NCBI RefSeq assembly: GCF_024168825.1
Contig: NZ_JALJWH010000001.1
Span: forward strand, 4,650,001 to 4,714,000
Reading direction: 5' to 3'
Length of the DNA stretch: 64,000 nucleotides
Source of the DNA: Paenarthrobacter sp. A20
GTDB taxonomy: Bacteria; Actinomycetota; Actinomycetes; Actinomycetales; Micrococcaceae
The notes under the pieces were generated by a model, which had not been told where the DNA came from, did no database searches, and saw only the letters and a program-made list of their open reading frames with translations. How positions within the stretch are numbered: position 1 is the first letter of the stretch; each line of letters begins with the position of its first letter. Below are positions 8,501-18,199 of this stretch, in pieces. A program made the translations under genes and the position numbers.

Positions 8501-8543
8501 GCCGGGATGCGAGCCCGTTACAGGGCCTGCGTCCCGGCTTTTT
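8501..8543 (+). terminator. intrinsic terminator after yajQ
   Basis: A GCCGGGA-type stem (left arm from 8501, right arm ending near 8539) closes over a GTTA-containing loop and is followed by five T residues. It lies 20 nt after the yajQ stop. Confidence 0.8.
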
Positions 8544-8633
8544 GCTGCCCGAAACTACACCGACTGTCGTAATGGATGCGCGGATTAGCGCACGATTAGT
8601 TTGCGTAATAGGCAAGTCAACGTATCCTTCTTC

Positions 8634-8649
8634 CTTAGGTGAGCCTAAG
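8634..8649. promoter_or_regulatory. IdeR/DtxR-type iron box upstream of efeU
   Basis: CTTAGGTGAGCCTAAG is a near-perfect palindrome matching the core of the actinobacterial iron-box consensus (TTAGG...AGCCTAA). It lies 27 bp before the efeU start, where a bound Fe(II)-IdeR repressor would block transcription or elongation. Iron-dependent repression of efeUOB follows from the known role of such boxes. Confidence 0.75.
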
Positions 8650-8676
8650 TACGGCCCCCTTAGCGAAAGTAAATCC

Positions 8677-9531
8677 ATGACCGCCAATTACCTGATCGGC
8701 CTGCGCGAAGGCCTTGAGGCATCACTGATCGTGGTCCTCCTGATGGCCTATCTCATTAAGACCGGCAGGCGTCACCTGATCCCCAGGGTATGGATGGGCG
8801 TTGCCCTCGCCATCGCTATTTCGCTTGGCTTCGGCGCACTTCTGACGTTCGGCCCCCGCGGCCTCACCTTCGAGGCGCAGGAAGCAATCGGCGGCGGTCT
8901 GTCCATTGTGGCCGTGGCCCTGGTGACCTGGATGGTCTTCTGGATGGCCCGCACCGCGCGCAGCCTCGGTGGCGAACTCCGCTCGCAAGTGGATAAAGCG
9001 GCCGACGGCGCCGCCTGGGGCCTTGTGGTGGTTGCGGCACTGGCCGTGGGCCGTGAGGGCCTCGAAACGGCCCTCTTCATCTGGGCCGCAGCCCAGGCCA
9101 CGGGCGAAACCACGCTTCCCCTGCTCGGCGCCCTGCTTGGCCTGCTGACAGCGGCTGGCCTGGGGTACCTGCTGCACAGGGGCGTCCTCAAGGTGAACCT
9201 TGGCCGCTTCTTCACCTGGACCGGAGTTGGCCTCATTATCATCGCAGGGGGCGTGCTGGCCTACGGAATCCACGATCTCCAGGAAGCCGGCATACTGCCC
9301 GGCCTGAACAACCTGGCCTTCGACGTCTCAGCTGCCATCCCGCCGTCGTCCTGGTACGGCACTTTGCTGAAGGGCACGCTGAACTTCTCCCCCGCCACCA
9401 CCTGGCTCGAAGCGGCGGCGTGGCTTCTGTACGTCATTCCGGTGCTGTTCCTCTACATCCGGGCCAACCGCTCCGCCCCACCCCAGGCTTCCCGCAAGAC
9501 TTCCACCACCGCCGTCACGGCACACCCGTAA
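8677..9531 (+). CDS. efeU: EfeU, FTR1-family iron permease
   Basis: A 284-residue membrane protein with about seven helices. Both REGLE motifs of the FTR1/EfeU family are present (R10-E14 and R126-E130); these glutamates line the iron path. The start ATG at 8677 puts the first REGLE at its usual place near residue 10, while the frame extends upstream without a ribosome site. It heads an efeU-efeO-efeB operon that takes up ferrous or ferric iron at the plasma membrane. An iron box immediately upstream indicates repression in iron-replete cells. Confidence 0.93.
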   Translation: MTANYLIGLREGLEASLIVVLLMAYLIKTGRRHLIPRVWMGVALAIAISLGFGALLTFGPRGLTFEAQEAIGGGLSIVAVALVTWMVFWMARTARSLGGELRSQVDKAADGAAWGLVVVAALAVGREGLETALFIWAAAQATGETTLPLLGALLGLLTAAGLGYLLHRGVLKVNLGRFFTWTGVGLIIIAGGVLAYGIHDLQEAGILPGLNNLAFDVSAAIPPSSWYGTLLKGTLNFSPATTWLEAAAWLLYVIPVLFLYIRANRSAPPQASRKTSTTAVTAHP

Positions 9532-9573
9532 TCCCCGGCCCTGACGCCCACTCCCAAGACAAAGGACACACCC

Positions 9574-10758
9574 ATGTTCCTGCCCGCATCCTCTTCCCCG
9601 AAACTTCGGAGGACCCTCGCCGTCATTGGCGCGGCCGCCGCTGTGCCCCTGGTACTTGCCGGCTGCACCGACAACACGAAGACCACGGGCGCTACGGATG
9701 GTCCCATCCAGGTCAGCAGCACCGCCAATGAGTGCAAGGTCTCCACGGGAACCGCACCGAGCGGCAACCTCACCTTTGCCGTGAAGAACGAGGGCACTGA
9801 GGTGACCGAGTTCTACCTGCTGGCCGAAGATGGCCTGCGGATCCTGGGCGAAGTGGAGAACATCGGCCCCGGCATCACCCGCAACCTGGTGGTCACGGCT
9901 CCGGCCGGTAAATACAACACTGCGTGCAAGCCCGGAATGCAGGGCGAAGGCATCCGCGCGTCCTTTGAGGTCACCGAATCCGGCACCAAGCCCAGCGTGG
10001 ATGCCGACTTCCAGAAGCTCCTGGACAACGGGTCCCAGCAGTACGCCGCCTACGTCAAGGACCAGACGGAGCAGCTCATTGTGGGCACCAAGGCCTTCGC
10101 TGAAGCCTTCGCCGCCGGTGACGCCGGCAAGGCCCGCGACCTCTACGCCTCCACCCGCATGCACTGGGAGCGGATCGAACCCGTAGCTGAATCCTTCGGC
10201 GACCTGGACCCCAAGTTGGATGCCCGCGAGGCAGACCTTGAGCCCGGCCAGGAATGGACCGGCTGGCACCGCGCCGAGAAGGACCTCTTCCCGCCGGCAG
10301 AGTACACGGCTATGACCCCGGCGGAGCGCACCGCCATTTCCACGCAACTGGTAGCGGACACCGAGGACCTCGTCACCCGCACCCGCACGGTGGAACTGAC
10401 CCCGGACAAGCTCGGAAACGGCGCCAAGGAACTGCTCGATGAAGTTGCGACCGGCAAGGTCACCGGCGAAGAAGAGATCTGGTCCCACACCGACCTTTGG
10501 GACTTCCAGGCCAACGTTGACGGCGCCCGCATCGCTTTCGAGAACCTGAGGCCGGCCCTGGAGCAGAAGGACGCAGAGCTCGCCCAGTCCTTGGACGAAA
10601 AGTTCACGGCCCTGCAAACCGAACTCAAGAAGCACGCCAAGGGCGATGGCTTCGTCTACTACAACGAGCTGAGCCAGGAGCAGGTCCAGCAGCTCGCGGC
10701 CTTGGTCGATTCGCTGGGTGAGCCCCTCTCCAAGCTCACCGCAGCCGTGGTGCTGTGA
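9574..10758 (+). CDS. efeO: EfeO iron-uptake lipoprotein (cupredoxin + M75)
   Basis: A 394-residue exported protein. The signal sequence ends in the lipobox LAGC with the lipidated Cys at residue 31, fitting membrane anchoring in a Gram-positive. Residues about 45-135 form the cupredoxin-like domain, and the rest is the M75/imelysin-like helical domain, including the RMHWERIEPVAESFGDLDP stretch near residue 195 that is characteristic of EfeO. It is thought to bind iron and pass it to EfeU. It lies 42 bp after efeU and overlaps efeB by 4 nt. Confidence 0.93.
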   Translation: MFLPASSSPKLRRTLAVIGAAAAVPLVLAGCTDNTKTTGATDGPIQVSSTANECKVSTGTAPSGNLTFAVKNEGTEVTEFYLLAEDGLRILGEVENIGPGITRNLVVTAPAGKYNTACKPGMQGEGIRASFEVTESGTKPSVDADFQKLLDNGSQQYAAYVKDQTEQLIVGTKAFAEAFAAGDAGKARDLYASTRMHWERIEPVAESFGDLDPKLDAREADLEPGQEWTGWHRAEKDLFPPAEYTAMTPAERTAISTQLVADTEDLVTRTRTVELTPDKLGNGAKELLDEVATGKVTGEEEIWSHTDLWDFQANVDGARIAFENLRPALEQKDAELAQSLDEKFTALQTELKKHAKGDGFVYYNELSQEQVQQLAALVDSLGEPLSKLTAAVVL

Positions 10759-12191
10759 GCGGCTGCCCCTTCGGGCACACCGGCGAAAGCGCCGACGCCA
10801 ACCGCCCAGGTGAGAGTAACGGCGTCGGGCACTCCGGCGAGCCAGCCGCCGTCGTGACTCACCAGGAGGCGCACGACGGCGGTGTGGCGACGTCCGCTGC
10901 AGAAGGTACCTCCCGCATGTCCCGACGCGGCCTGCTCTCGCTCGCGGGGGTCGGGGGTGCCGGAGCAGTAGCCGGGCTGGCCGCCGGATTTCTCGGCCAT
11001 GATGTCCTGACGGCGGCGACCGCTTCCGCTGCGGACACCACCGCAGGGGATGCAGCAGTCCCCTTCTTTGGCGATCACCAGGCCGGCATCACCACCCCGG
11101 CACAGGACCGCCTGCACATGGCCGCTTTCGATGTCACCACAGAGGACCGCAAGGAACTCATCAAGCTCCTCAAGGACTGGACGGCCGCGGCTGAAGCCAT
11201 GACCACCGGCAACCCCACGGGCAAGACAGGCGCCGTCGACGGACCGTACGATGCCCCTCCGGAAGACACCGGCGAGGCGTTGGACCTTCCCGCGGCGAAG
11301 CTGACCCTAACGTTCGGTTTTGGTGCGGGGCTGTTCGAAAAGGACGGCAAGCCCCGGTTCGGACTGGACGGCCGGCGTCCGGAGGCTTTGATCGACCTCC
11401 CGCATTTCCCCGGTGACGATCTTCAGCCTGCGCGAACCGGTGGCGACATCGTCATCCAAGCCTGCGCGGACGATCCCCAGGTTGCCGTGCATGCCATCCG
11501 CAACCTTGCGAGGATCGGGTTCGGCAAGGTGCGTGTCCATTGGTCGCAGCTGGGGTTTGGACGCACCTCCTCCACGTCCAGGGCGCAGGTGACGCCGCGG
11601 AACCTCTTTGGCTTCAAGGACGGCACCAATAACCTCAAGGTCGAAGACAACGCTCTTCTTGAGGAGCACGTATGGGTTGGCGCGGGTGCCGGTCCAGGCG
11701 AGCAATGGATGAGGGGCGGCAGCTATCTGGTGGCCCGCAGGATCCAGATGCACATCGAAATCTGGGACCGAACTTCGCTGCGGGAACAGGAAGGGCTGAT
11801 CGGCCGGACCAAGGGCGTGGGTGCTCCCCTGTCAGGCGGGGAGGAGTTCACCACGCCCGACTTCTCGTTGGCGGGGCGGGCCGGGGAACCCTTGATTCCC
11901 ATGGATTCCCACATGAGGCTGGCCCACCCTGACCAGAATGCCGGCGTGAGGATGCTGCGCCGCGGATACAACTTCACGGATGGCTCGGACGGGCTGGGCC
12001 ACCTCGACGCAGGCCTGTTCTTTATTGCGTTCGTCAAGGATCCCCGGACGCACTACGTGCCCATGCAGCTGGCCTTGGCCAAGGGCGACACGTTGTCTGT
12101 GGAGTACCTGAAGCACACAGGCTCGGGGCTCTTTGCCGTGCCTCCGGGCGTCCAAGCCGGCGGTTTCATTGGCGAAGGGCTGTTCGCCTAG
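10755..12191 (+). CDS. efeB: EfeB, Tat-exported Dyp-type haem peroxidase
   Basis: A 478-residue dye-decolourising peroxidase of the EfeB class. The Dyp signature GFKDG occurs in NLFGFKDGTNNL, and the C-terminal haem region includes DAGLFFIAFVKDP. A twin-arginine signal (SRRGLLSLAG) starts only at residue 56. The first 54 residues, rich in Gly, His and Glu, precede it, so either the coupled GTG (10755, overlapping the efeO stop) is true and the signal is internal, or translation starts at ATG 10917. Role: oxidation of ferrous iron or haem-iron extraction outside the membrane for EfeUO. Confidence 0.92.
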   Translation: MSGCPFGHTGESADANRPGESNGVGHSGEPAAVVTHQEAHDGGVATSAAEGTSRMSRRGLLSLAGVGGAGAVAGLAAGFLGHDVLTAATASAADTTAGDAAVPFFGDHQAGITTPAQDRLHMAAFDVTTEDRKELIKLLKDWTAAAEAMTTGNPTGKTGAVDGPYDAPPEDTGEALDLPAAKLTLTFGFGAGLFEKDGKPRFGLDGRRPEALIDLPHFPGDDLQPARTGGDIVIQACADDPQVAVHAIRNLARIGFGKVRVHWSQLGFGRTSSTSRAQVTPRNLFGFKDGTNNLKVEDNALLEEHVWVGAGAGPGEQWMRGGSYLVARRIQMHIEIWDRTSLREQEGLIGRTKGVGAPLSGGEEFTTPDFSLAGRAGEPLIPMDSHMRLAHPDQNAGVRMLRRGYNFTDGSDGLGHLDAGLFFIAFVKDPRTHYVPMQLALAKGDTLSVEYLKHTGSGLFAVPPGVQAGGFIGEGLFA

Positions 12192-12209
12192 CCCTGGTTC
12201 AACGGGAAC

Positions 12210-13094
12210 CTAGGAAAGTGGCCGCCCGGCCATCCGTTCCAAGCGGCTGATCCGTTCCTTCATGGGCGGGTGCGTGGAGAACATACGCCGCATTCCTCCG
12301 CCACGGAACGGGTTGGCGATCATCAGGTGCGAGGCATTGACGAGCTTCTGGTCCTGCGGCAGGGGCAGTTGGCTGACGCCGGATTCGATCTTGCGCAGGG
12401 CTGAGGCGAGCGCCAACGGGTCTCCGGTCAGCTCGGCACCGTCCTCATCGGCGTCGTACTCGCGGGTTCGGGAAATGGCCATCTGGATCAATGACGCCGC
12501 AAACGGCGCGAGCAGGGCCATTGCAATGGTGGCCAGCGGATTGGCGTTTCGCCGGTCCCCGCTGCCAAATATCAGCAGCATCTGCCCCACGGACGTGATG
12601 ACACCGGCCACGGCGGCTGCGACGGATGAGGTCAGGATGTCGCGGTTGTACACGTGCATCAGCTCATGTCCCAGCACACCCCTGAGCTCGCGGGCGTCGA
12701 GGAGGTGCAGGATTCCCTCGGTGCAGCACACGGCAGCGTTCTTGGGGTTGCGGCCAGTGGCGAAGGCGTTGGGCGTCATGGTGGGCGAGAGGTAGATCCG
12801 GGGCATGGGCTTGTTGGCACGCACGGACAACTCCCGAACGATCTGGTAGAGCTGCGGAGCCTGTGCCTCGGTGACGGGGTAGGCCGCCATGGAGCGAATG
12901 GCGATCTTGTCGCTGTTCCAATATCCGTAGGCAGTAGTACCAACGCCGATGAGGGCCATGATCCAGATAGGCGTCGTGCTGCGGGTCCCTGCCGCGATAA
13001 TGGCGCCCAAACCCAACAACACCGCCCACAGCACACCGAAGAGCGCGGCAGTCTTGAGTCCATTGTTGTGTTTATGCACGGTTTCCCTGGTCAC
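12210..13094 (-). CDS. htpX: HtpX-type membrane zinc metalloprotease
   Basis: A 294-residue M48B protease. Two N-terminal membrane helices lie within residues 14-62, the zinc motif HELMH is at 143-147, further hydrophobic segments follow at about 158-210, and the third zinc ligand lies in the EYDADEDGAEL region. It matches HtpX across its whole length. HtpX cleaves damaged membrane proteins at the cytoplasmic face. It is convergent with efeB (18 bp apart) and lies downstream of an MFS gene on the same strand, separated by 94 bp. Confidence 0.93.
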   Translation of the reverse strand: MTRETVHKHNNGLKTAALFGVLWAVLLGLGAIIAAGTRSTTPIWIMALIGVGTTAYGYWNSDKIAIRSMAAYPVTEAQAPQLYQIVRELSVRANKPMPRIYLSPTMTPNAFATGRNPKNAAVCCTEGILHLLDARELRGVLGHELMHVYNRDILTSSVAAAVAGVITSVGQMLLIFGSGDRRNANPLATIAMALLAPFAASLIQMAISRTREYDADEDGAELTGDPLALASALRKIESGVSQLPLPQDQKLVNASHLMIANPFRGGGMRRMFSTHPPMKERISRLERMAGRPLS

Positions 13095-13188
13095 TTTCGT
13101 CAGCTCTTGCGGGGTTCTCTACGGATTAACGCCGACGCCGGTCGCCGTGTTCCGTTGTCAGCCTACGTTGCCGAAGTGGCGGGCCAGG

Positions 13189-14460
13189 CTAGGGCACAGG
13201 ATGCTTCGCATCGTAGGCAACGAACCCGGGCTGCAAGCGTGAAGCCAGCCATGCCAGGACAATGCAGAGAACTCCCCCGATGAGCAGCACGCCGCCTTCA
13301 CTGAGGAACTGCGTGACACCGCCTGCCAGCATGTCCCCCACCCGGGGACCACCGGCCACCACCACGATGAACACGCCCTGGAGCCGTCCCCGCAGGTGAT
13401 CCGGAGTAGCCGACTGGAGGATGGTGGTGCGGAAGACGGCGCTGACAGAGTCGGAAATCCCCGCAAGGGCACAGCAGAGGGCAGCCGGGATCAACCACGG
13501 CGTGACGCCATCGCGGCCCGCATCGCCCGCCAGCAACACCACCAGCCCGAAGCCCGCAATCGAGGCTCCCCAACCAACCACGGACCACACCACGGCGCTG
13601 CCCTGCATTCGCACACGGCCCAGCGGCCCGGAAAACAGGCCGGCGAGGAACGCTCCCACGGCCGTCGAAGCCAGCAGGACACCCACCGTTGTTTCGCCTC
13701 CGCCGATCATGACCGCCCCGATGGCAGGCATCAAAGCACGCGGCTGCGCGCAGATCATGGCGATGAGGTCGATGATGAAGGTCATGCGGACATTGGGTCG
13801 GGTGCCCAGGAAACGGAAGCCCTCCACTACGGAGCGGAGCCCTGGCCGCACAGCATCTTTCGACGGCGGCAACGGAGGCAGCTTGAAGAGGCCCCAGAGT
13901 GCGAACGTGAAGCTGATGACATCAATGGTGTAGGTCCAGCCGAAGCCTATGGTGGCCACGAGCACTCCGGCCAACAGCGGTCCCGCCGTCATGGACAGGC
14001 CAAACGTGAGCATGCTCAGGGCATTGGCAGCGGGGAGCAAATCCTTGCGGACCAGGAGTGGGATGATGGCGCTGCGGGCCGGACCGTTTATACCTTGGGC
14101 GCCGCTTTGGATAGCCACCAGCGCGTAGAGGATCCAGATGTTGCCGATCTCCAGCCAGGCCTGCAACGCCAGTCCGGCCGTTGTTGCCCAGAGGACCAGC
14201 GAGGCGACGAGGGCCACTTTGCGTCGATCATAGGCATCCGAAACGGATCCCCCGTAGAGCCCTGCGATGACCAAGGGGACCAGCGCGAAGATGCCGAGGA
14301 GGCCTACATAGAAGCTCTCCTGGGTGAGCCGGTAGACCTCCAGGCTGACAGCCACCAGTGTCAGTTGGGTACCAATGGCGGCCACCGATGCCCCCATCCA
14401 GAGCCGCCGAAAAGCCGGACTCTCCTTCAGTGGGGTGATGTCTGCCAGTAGTTTCGCCAC
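13189..14460 (-). CDS. MFS transporter, EntS/DHA3-like
   Basis: A 423-residue transporter with about 12 membrane segments. It begins with the cytoplasmic lead LKESPAFRRLWMG and has the SDAYDRRKVAL loop between helices 2 and 3, both typical of the DHA3 group that contains siderophore exporter EntS and macrolide pumps. It probably exports a small molecule by proton antiport. Its location between the iron-uptake operon and the Fur-regulated catalase makes siderophore export conceivable, but no siderophore biosynthesis gene is visible. The start is ATG 14460. Confidence 0.85.
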   Translation of the reverse strand: MAKLLADITPLKESPAFRRLWMGASVAAIGTQLTLVAVSLEVYRLTQESFYVGLLGIFALVPLVIAGLYGGSVSDAYDRRKVALVASLVLWATTAGLALQAWLEIGNIWILYALVAIQSGAQGINGPARSAIIPLLVRKDLLPAANALSMLTFGLSMTAGPLLAGVLVATIGFGWTYTIDVISFTFALWGLFKLPPLPPSKDAVRPGLRSVVEGFRFLGTRPNVRMTFIIDLIAMICAQPRALMPAIGAVMIGGGETTVGVLLASTAVGAFLAGLFSGPLGRVRMQGSAVVWSVVGWGASIAGFGLVVLLAGDAGRDGVTPWLIPAALCCALAGISDSVSAVFRTTILQSATPDHLRGRLQGVFIVVVAGGPRVGDMLAGGVTQFLSEGGVLLIGGVLCIVLAWLASRLQPGFVAYDAKHPVP

Positions 14461-14574
14461 CGTCCTACCTTAACGACCATTGCGGTGGCCTCCCGCCGCA
14501 CCCTTCCACCTCTGTTCTCCCCTCTGTGGTACTCCGCTTGGTAGGCTCACCCGGGGGAAGGAGTTGACAAGGTC

Positions 14575-15345
14575 ATGTCACGACAATTGCTGTATCGTTC
14601 GGGCTTTTGGGAGATTGCCCGGCCGCGCCATCCCCTCACCGCCGGTCATGTCCTGATCAGGCTCTCAGATCCCTCCACGGAGTTCGCGCATTCCTCGGCT
14701 GCCGACTGGCTTTTCTGCCACACCCTTCTCCGCGCCGCCCTTCACGAGGTCCTTGGCGTGTCGCGGTGCGTTGTCATGTTTGCCCACCAATGGCACCCGT
14801 TGGGCTCGGCCATTGGAGAGCCTGTGGCGGAGTCGTCAACGCCGACGTTCCACCTTTTCGGACGGTGGGACGGAGAAACCACGACGCCGGGACTCCAGTT
14901 ATCGCTGCCGGCCCATCGTCGGGCGGGGGTGCCGGAACAGGAACTCGATGGCACCGACGCCGCCCTCCGTGACGCACTGCGGGGAGGCCGACCCGACGCA
15001 GCGGCGACGTCCGCCAGTGACCTAAGTGCCGCCGTCGAGCCTGTCAGTGAGTCCGGTCCGCTGGTGCGGACCGTGGACGCCGGACCCCGGCACGCGGTCA
15101 TTGAGCCGGCCCGGCACCTCGATTCCATCCGGGATATCCAGCCAGCGGAGCTCCTGGCGATGGGTGCGGCCTTGGGAGCGCTTCCTTTGCCTGGCGGCGT
15201 CAGCGGATTCAGTTGTGTCGCAGTGGAACCCGAAGACGCCGGCGTCCCCTTGCGTGTCCATGCGCTGGGACGATCCGTCGCTGAGGAAGTAAACCCGCTC
15301 GAGGCCCTGCTCCGTTCACCGGAAGTTAGCCTTGCCTTATTGTGA
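14575..15345 (+). CDS. hypothetical protein, possible HIT-like fold
   Basis: A 256-residue cytoplasmic protein, start ATG 14575 after a GGGGGAAGGAG ribosome site. An early segment TAGHVLIRLSDP resembles the first strand-turn of HIT-superfamily proteins, and TPTFHLFGRWDG could be a degenerate His-containing motif, but I do not see the canonical HxHxH triad. The middle has a low-complexity Ala/Asp/Ser linker around residues 145-165. Function is unknown. It lies 30 bp before the Fur-family gene on the same strand and could be co-regulated with furA-katA. Confidence 0.55.
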   Translation: MSRQLLYRSGFWEIARPRHPLTAGHVLIRLSDPSTEFAHSSAADWLFCHTLLRAALHEVLGVSRCVVMFAHQWHPLGSAIGEPVAESSTPTFHLFGRWDGETTTPGLQLSLPAHRRAGVPEQELDGTDAALRDALRGGRPDAAATSASDLSAAVEPVSESGPLVRTVDAGPRHAVIEPARHLDSIRDIQPAELLAMGAALGALPLPGGVSGFSCVAVEPEDAGVPLRVHALGRSVAEEVNPLEALLRSPEVSLALL

Positions 15346-15375
15346 ACTCCTCAAAATAAGTGTTTCAATGAATGC

Positions 15376-15852
15376 ATGACAGATCACACAGCCGAGCAAG
15401 CAGAATGGGCCGCCGCCCTGCATGCCCACGGCCGTCGTGTGACCAAGCAGCGGTTGGCGGTGCTCGCCGCGGTCCAGCACCATCCACACTCCCCGGCAGA
15501 AGGCATCCTTGCCGCTGCACGCAAAGAGCTTCCTGAACTGACGGCGCAGTCCGTTTACGTAGTGCTCAGCGACCTCACGGACCTGCAGATGCTGCGCCGC
15601 TTCGAACCACCGCACTCCCCGGCACTTTATGAAACCCGGGTGGGCGACAACCACCATCACGCCGTGTGTATCAGCTGCGGCAAGGTGGAGGACGTGGATT
15701 GCGCCGTGGGGCACGCACCGTGCCTCACCCCGCACTGGGATGAGAATTCCAAGCCCATGACCATCCAGATCGCCGATGTCCTGTATCAAGGCGTCTGCCA
15801 GGACTGCCAGTCCAAACAACAGCTTCCCGTAACTTCCGTAACTCAGAAATAA
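15376..15852 (+). CDS. furA: Fur-family peroxide/iron regulator (FurA-like)
   Basis: A 158-residue Fur-family repressor. A winged helix spans about residues 10-85 (RVTKQRLAVLAAVQHHPHSPA). The metal-binding half carries NHHHAVCISCGKVED and a second Cys pair CQDC near the C-terminus, giving the CxxC...CxxC structural zinc site. It sits 15 bp upstream of a catalase gene, the arrangement known from mycobacterial furA-katG and from CatR/PerR-type regulators, so peroxide-responsive control of the catalase is the likely role. A loose inverted repeat (CTTATT...AATAAG, 15336-15360) in front could be its operator. Confidence 0.88.
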   Translation: MTDHTAEQAEWAAALHAHGRRVTKQRLAVLAAVQHHPHSPAEGILAAARKELPELTAQSVYVVLSDLTDLQMLRRFEPPHSPALYETRVGDNHHHAVCISCGKVEDVDCAVGHAPCLTPHWDENSKPMTIQIADVLYQGVCQDCQSKQQLPVTSVTQK

Positions 15853-15867
15853 GAAAAAAGGAGAACA

Positions 15868-17349
15868 ATGACTGCTATTTCAACAACCCAGTCAGGTGCA
15901 CCCGTTACCTCCGACGCGCACTCTAAGTCCGTCGGCGCTGACGGTGCCATCATCCTCACCGACCACTACCTGGTGGAGAAGCTCGCACAGTTCAACCGCG
16001 AGCGGGTCCCGGAGCGTGTAGTGCACGCCAAGGGTGGCGGCGCATTCGGTACGTTCAAGACCACCTCGGACGTCTCGGCCTACACCAAGGCAGCTTTCCT
16101 GCAGCCGGGTACCGAGACGGACATGCTGATCCGTTTCTCCTCCGTCGCTGGCGAGAATGGTTCTCCTGACACCTGGCGCGATCCCCGCGGTTTCGCCGTG
16201 AAGTTCTACACCTCCGAGGGCAACTACGACCTCGTGGGCAACAACACCCCCGTCTTCTTCATCCGCGACGGCATCAAGTTCCCGGACTTCATCCACTCCC
16301 AGAAGCGCCTCCCGGGTACCCACCTGCGTGACGCTGACATGCAGTGGGACTTCTGGACCCTCTCCCCCGAGTCCGCACACCAGGTCACCTGGCTCATGGG
16401 CGACCGCGGCCTCCCGGCTTCCTGGCGTGAAATGCAGGGCTACGGCTCGCACACCTACCAGTGGATCAACGCCGCTGGCGAGCGCTTCTGGGTCAAGTAC
16501 CACTTCAAGTCCAACCAGGGCGTCAAGACCATCACCGGTGACCAGGCTGAAGAACTTGCCGGCTCGGACGCGGACTTCTACATCCGCGACCTGCAGGAAA
16601 ACATTGCCGATGGCAACTTCCCCTCCTGGGAACTGCACGTCCAGGTCATGCCGTACGAAGACGCCAAGACGTACCGCTTCAACCCGTTCGACCTCACCAA
16701 GGTGTGGCCGCACTCTGACTACCCGCTGATCCACGTGGGCACCATGGAGCTGAACAAGAACCCGGAGAACTACTTCGCGCAGATCGAGCAGGCCACCTTC
16801 GCGCCGTCGAACTTCGTACCGGGCATCGCTGCTTCCCCGGACAAGATGCTGCAGGCCCGCATCTTCTCCTACGCCGACGCACACCGCTACCGCGTGGGTA
16901 CCAACCACGCACAGATCCCGGTGAACCAGCCCAAGAACCAGGTCAACAACTACAGCCAGGATGGCCAGGGTCGTTTCCTGTTCAACTCCCCCTCCACCCC
17001 GGTGTACGCACCGAACTCTGTTGGTGGCCCGGCTGCTGTTGAGCCCACTTCGCCGGCCGGTGGCTGGGAGAACGACGGCGAGCTCACCCTCTCCGCGCAC
17101 ACCCTGCACGCTGAGGACAGCGACTTCGGCCAGGCCGGTACCCTGTACCGCGAGGTCTACGATGACGCTGCCAAGGCCCGCCTCCTGGACACCATCACCG
17201 GTGCCGTGGGCGGCGTGAAGAACGCCGACATCAAGGAACGCGCCATCCAGTACTGGACCAACGTTGACTCCGATCTCGGCGCCAAGCTCCGTGCCAACCT
17301 CGGTGCAGGCCAGACCGAGTCCGACGCCGAAGCAGCCAACAAGCTCTAA
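15868..17349 (+). CDS. katA: haem catalase
   Basis: A 493-residue small-subunit monofunctional catalase. The distal His lies in [12 protein letters not shown], the RFSSV block follows, and the proximal haem Tyr lies in [14 protein letters not shown] near residue 338. It disproportionates hydrogen peroxide in the cytoplasm. An AAAAAGGAG ribosome site precedes ATG 15868, and codon use is strongly biased to C-ending codons, which suggests high expression. It is cotranscribed with furA and ends at a strong terminator. Confidence 0.96.
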   Translation: MTAISTTQSGAPVTSDAHSKSVGADGAIILTDHYLVEKLAQFNRERVPERVVHAKGGGAFGTFKTTSDVSAYTKAAFLQPGTETDMLIRFSSVAGENGSPDTWRDPRGFAVKFYTSEGNYDLVGNNTPVFFIRDGIKFPDFIHSQKRLPGTHLRDADMQWDFWTLSPESAHQVTWLMGDRGLPASWREMQGYGSHTYQWINAAGERFWVKYHFKSNQGVKTITGDQAEELAGSDADFYIRDLQENIADGNFPSWELHVQVMPYEDAKTYRFNPFDLTKVWPHSDYPLIHVGTMELNKNPENYFAQIEQATFAPSNFVPGIAASPDKMLQARIFSYADAHRYRVGTNHAQIPVNQPKNQVNNYSQDGQGRFLFNSPSTPVYAPNSVGGPAAVEPTSPAGGWENDGELTLSAHTLHAEDSDFGQAGTLYREVYDDAAKARLLDTITGAVGGVKNADIKERAIQYWTNVDSDLGAKLRANLGAGQTESDAEAANKL

Positions 17350-17376
17350 GCGTCTTCGCGTTACTGCATTTTCCAG

Positions 17377-17417
17377 GAACACCCCGTTGCGGATCTCCGC
17401 AGCGGGGTGTTCTTTTT
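17377..17417 (+). terminator. intrinsic terminator after katA
   Basis: A GAACACCCCGTTGCGGA-type arm pairs with its complement across a TCT loop and is followed by TTTTTG. It lies about 28 nt after the katA stop. Confidence 0.85.
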
Positions 17418-17480
17418 GTTTTTCCACATAGCTCTTTTGACCTATGGCTGCGCCGGTGGTGGGGTCCATAGGATCCTTTC

Positions 17481-18116
17481 ATGAGCACATTCGAAGGCAT
17501 CCCTACAGCCGCATTCCGCTTCTATGCCGAACTCGAAGAGAACAACAACCGTGAGTGGTGGCTGGAACATAAAACAACGTACGACGCCGAGGTCAAGGAG
17601 CCGCTGACAGCTCTCCTTTCAGAGCTGGAGCCGCGGTTCGGGCCGGCCAAGATTTTTCGTCCCAACAGGGACATCCGGTTCTCCCAGGACAAGTCGCCAT
17701 ACAAAACTGCCCAAGGTGCCTTTGCCGCCACCCAGGAGGGCGTCGGCTTCTACGTCCAGATCAGTGCGGATGGACTGCTGATCGGTGGTGGTTACCATTC
17801 CCACACGCCTGCCCAGCTTGCGCGTTTCCGGGCCGCCGTGGATGCCCCTGACAGTGGATTGGAGCTGCAGGAGATCGTTGATTCGATCGCTACGGCCGGG
17901 TTTGCCATCGAGGGCGAGAAGCTCAAGACCGTTCCGCGGGGTGTCGACAAAGACCATCCACGCGCTGAGCTGCTCAAGCACAAGTCGTTGTCGGCGGGCG
18001 TGGAGGTTGGGCAACCGGACTGGCTTTCAACTCCCGCTGCCAAAGATGAGATCGCTGCCCGTTGGGAGGTACTGAGGCCTTTGGTGGAGTGGGTCAGCGA
18101 GCATGCTGCGCCGTAA
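17481..18116 (+). CDS. DUF2461 family protein
   Basis: A 211-residue protein matching the DUF2461 (TIGR02453) family along its length. Typical blocks are FYAELEENNNREWWLEHK near residue 12, the central FRPNRDIRFSQDKSPYKTA, and GGGYHSHTPAQLARFR. No biochemical role is established for this widespread family; the conserved Arg/Asp/Lys cluster suggests a nucleotide or phosphate interaction, but that is inference. It has its own terminator and no evident operon partner. Confidence 0.88.
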   Translation: MSTFEGIPTAAFRFYAELEENNNREWWLEHKTTYDAEVKEPLTALLSELEPRFGPAKIFRPNRDIRFSQDKSPYKTAQGAFAATQEGVGFYVQISADGLLIGGGYHSHTPAQLARFRAAVDAPDSGLELQEIVDSIATAGFAIEGEKLKTVPRGVDKDHPRAELLKHKSLSAGVEVGQPDWLSTPAAKDEIAARWEVLRPLVEWVSEHAAP

Positions 18117-18120
18117 CGCG

Positions 18121-18154
18121 AAGGCGCCCGGAAACCGATGTTTCCGGGCGCCTT
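18121..18154. terminator. hairpin terminator between convergent genes
   Basis: A perfect 15-bp stem (18121-18135 with 18140-18154) and a CGAT loop, 5 nt after the DUF2461 stop and 46 nt from the convergent permease stop. It has no long T tract. Confidence 0.7.
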
Positions 18155-18199
18155 GTAGGGCAAGAGGTGGCAGCTGTCTGACAAGCTGCCGTGATTGGT

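Noticed and set aside
15892..17469. A 525-codon frame on the minus strand
   Set aside because: Antisense shadow of katA; no motif and biased composition.
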